Below, in pieces: positions 63,500 through 64,000 of a stretch of DNA of 64,000 nt; the first letter of the stretch is position 1, and the number at the start of each line of letters is the position of its first letter. The stretch lies in the NCBI GenBank assembly GCA_031969655.1, contig DALYJX010000008.1:10142-74141 (forward strand), written 5' to 3'. Both the position numbers and the translations under genes were made by a program. The notes under the pieces are model-generated. The model was not told the origin of the DNA and did no database searches. It was given only the letters and a program-made list of their open reading frames with translations. The stretch is from Microseira sp003486305. Lineage in GTDB: Bacteria; Cyanobacteriota; Cyanobacteriia; Cyanobacteriales; Aerosakkonemataceae.

Positions 63500-63691
63500 G
63501 ATCGAGACTCCATAAATCTAATAGTAGATACACTTCTTTTACGCTTGATTGCGTAAGAAAGGGGAGGATGGGTCAGAAAAAACCCTCGTTCATCTCCCAG
63601 ATTATTTTTCCCAGCGTCACAAACGGAATTCACATCGGCGATAAAAGAAACCTGCTTTCGTAAACAATACCTTCGCCAATTGTTTGAAACG
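63500..63691. other. Gene-free stretch upstream of the DUF6882-like gene
   Basis: Part of a 397-bp gap (63500-63896). A leftward frame at 63496-63720 runs through repeat sequence and is rejected. Confidence 0.35.
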
Positions 63692-63802
63692 CCCACACCC
63701 TTAAGGGTGTGGCTACACAAACGAAGCCTGCCTACGCAGGCTCAAATCGTTACAGCCCGCGCAGGCGGGCTTTGTTCGTATAGCCGCACCCTTAAGGGTG
63801 CT
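63692..63802. repeat. Composite ACCCTTAAGGGT inverted-repeat element
   Basis: Palindromes CCACACCCTTAAGGGTGTGG (63693-63712) and GCACCCTTAAGGGTGC (63786-63801) at the ends. Between them are two hairpins, AGCCTGC-ctac-GCAGGCT and AGCCCGC-gcag-GCGGGCT. ACACAAACGAAGCC on the left faces TTTGTTCGTATAGCC on the right, so the whole unit is an imperfect inverted repeat. Confidence 0.85.
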
Positions 63803-63835
63803 TGGCTTTTTGGCGAAGGATTATGGGTCAGCGAT

Positions 63836-63862
63836 AAAAAAGCCTCTCAATCTTGAGAGGCT
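63836..63862 (-). terminator. Rho-independent terminator of the partial gene
   Basis: Read leftward: AGCCTCTCA-agat-TGAGAGGCT followed by a run of T (the AAAAAA at 63836-63841 on the plus strand). Lies 35 bp after the stop codon at 63897. Confidence 0.85.
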
Positions 63863-63896
63863 TGGCTTTAAGGTTAGCGGAGAACAACTTTAAAGA

Positions 63897-64000
63897 TTAG
63901 GTGGCGACAGCGATCGCACCCGCCACAGCAGCAGCTACCGCCGACACCAGCGCGGTGCCAAATAACCACCATGCGGCGGTTTCGGCGGCTTTGCGGGTTT
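63897..64000 (-). CDS. 3' end of a membrane protein gene (cut by window edge)
   Basis: The last 33 codons and a TAA (63897-63899) are present. They encode a hydrophobic Ala/Val-rich helix (WWLFGTALVSAVAAAVAGAI) ending AVAT. This looks like a C-terminal membrane segment of a cyanobacterial small membrane protein; the rest is outside the window. A terminator follows. Confidence 0.7.
   Translation of the reverse strand, partial: TRKAAETAAWWLFGTALVSAVAAAVAGAIAVAT

Noticed and set aside
63496..63720. Leftward 74-codon frame
   Set aside because: Begins inside the ACCCTTAAGGGT repeat element and shows no family.

Overview
The window is chromosomal DNA of a cyanobacterium. GCGATCGC (HIP1-type) octamers are scattered throughout, and many gene families are cyanobacterial: a FurC/PerR-type regulator, an Ftn2/ARC6-like division protein, DUF3685 (Ycf55-like), DUF4327, a PucC/BCD-type transporter, ferredoxin-sulfite reductase, a bilin-binding GAF domain and FecR/CHASE2 signalling. 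The abundance of heptamer tandem repeats and small inverted-repeat elements suggests a large, repeat-rich, probably filamentous genome, but genus and species cannot be fixed from this sequence alone. No rRNA, tRNA, CRISPR array or transposase gene was seen.

Layout. 32-7593: an unusual three-gene leftward operon (giant LamG-like protein, 64-residue linker protein, phage-tail-collar protein) facing a short LuxR-type regulator. 7972-13871: FurC/PerR, a NACHT-ATPase with pentapeptide repeats, and a DUF3685 protein whose receiver domain has Asn in place of the phosphoacceptor Asp. 14016-18035: a Crp/Fnr regulator, GH1 beta-glucosidase and hybrid cluster protein (hcp) with a perfect TTGAC-N4-GTCAA operator. 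18974-24344: MATE exporter, MurT/GatD lipid II amidation pair, a secreted protein and an L,D-transpeptidase. 24625-29936: signalling block with a CHASE2 adenylate cyclase, its FecR partner, and a CBS-PAS-GAF-GGDEF diguanylate cyclase whose GAF has both cysteines of a DXCF cyanobacteriochrome. 29958-32475: cobalamin riboswitch followed by HupE, DUF1636 and CobW, a cobalt/B12 operon. 33176-46400: mostly housekeeping and metabolism (sugar kinase, PhoD, PcrA helicase interrupted by an intein, ChaN, inositol-phosphatase family, MFS, aldo/keto reductase, PdhA). 46779-58863: Ftn2-like division protein, AEC permease, a paralogous pair of membrane proteins, IlvD, a pentapeptide protein and sulfite reductase with a ribbon-helix-helix-like tail. 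58962-64000: TPR protein, RsmE, an AMIN-amidase, small unknown genes, and the 3' end of one more gene.

The second theme is repeats. Heptamer tandem repeats (GCTAATT/GGTAATT type) fill many gene boundaries and have enlarged one arm of the cobalamin riboswitch. At least three families of short inverted-repeat elements occur: one with ATATCATGTCCG ends and a GGGGCGGGTTTTACCA core, one with TATAGCGGATTGC ends around a long variable palindrome, and one built on ACCCTTAAGGGT. Some repeats lie inside reading frames (FGGY kinase, pcrA, a secreted protein), and others create false N-terminal extensions of small genes. Starts were moved downstream in those cases and the reasons are given.

Most promising for follow-up: the PcrA intein with a possible GIY-YIG-type endonuclease, the DXCF cyanobacteriochrome cyclase, the repeat-expanded riboswitch, the tail-collar/giant-protein module, and the Crp/Fnr-hcp regulatory link.
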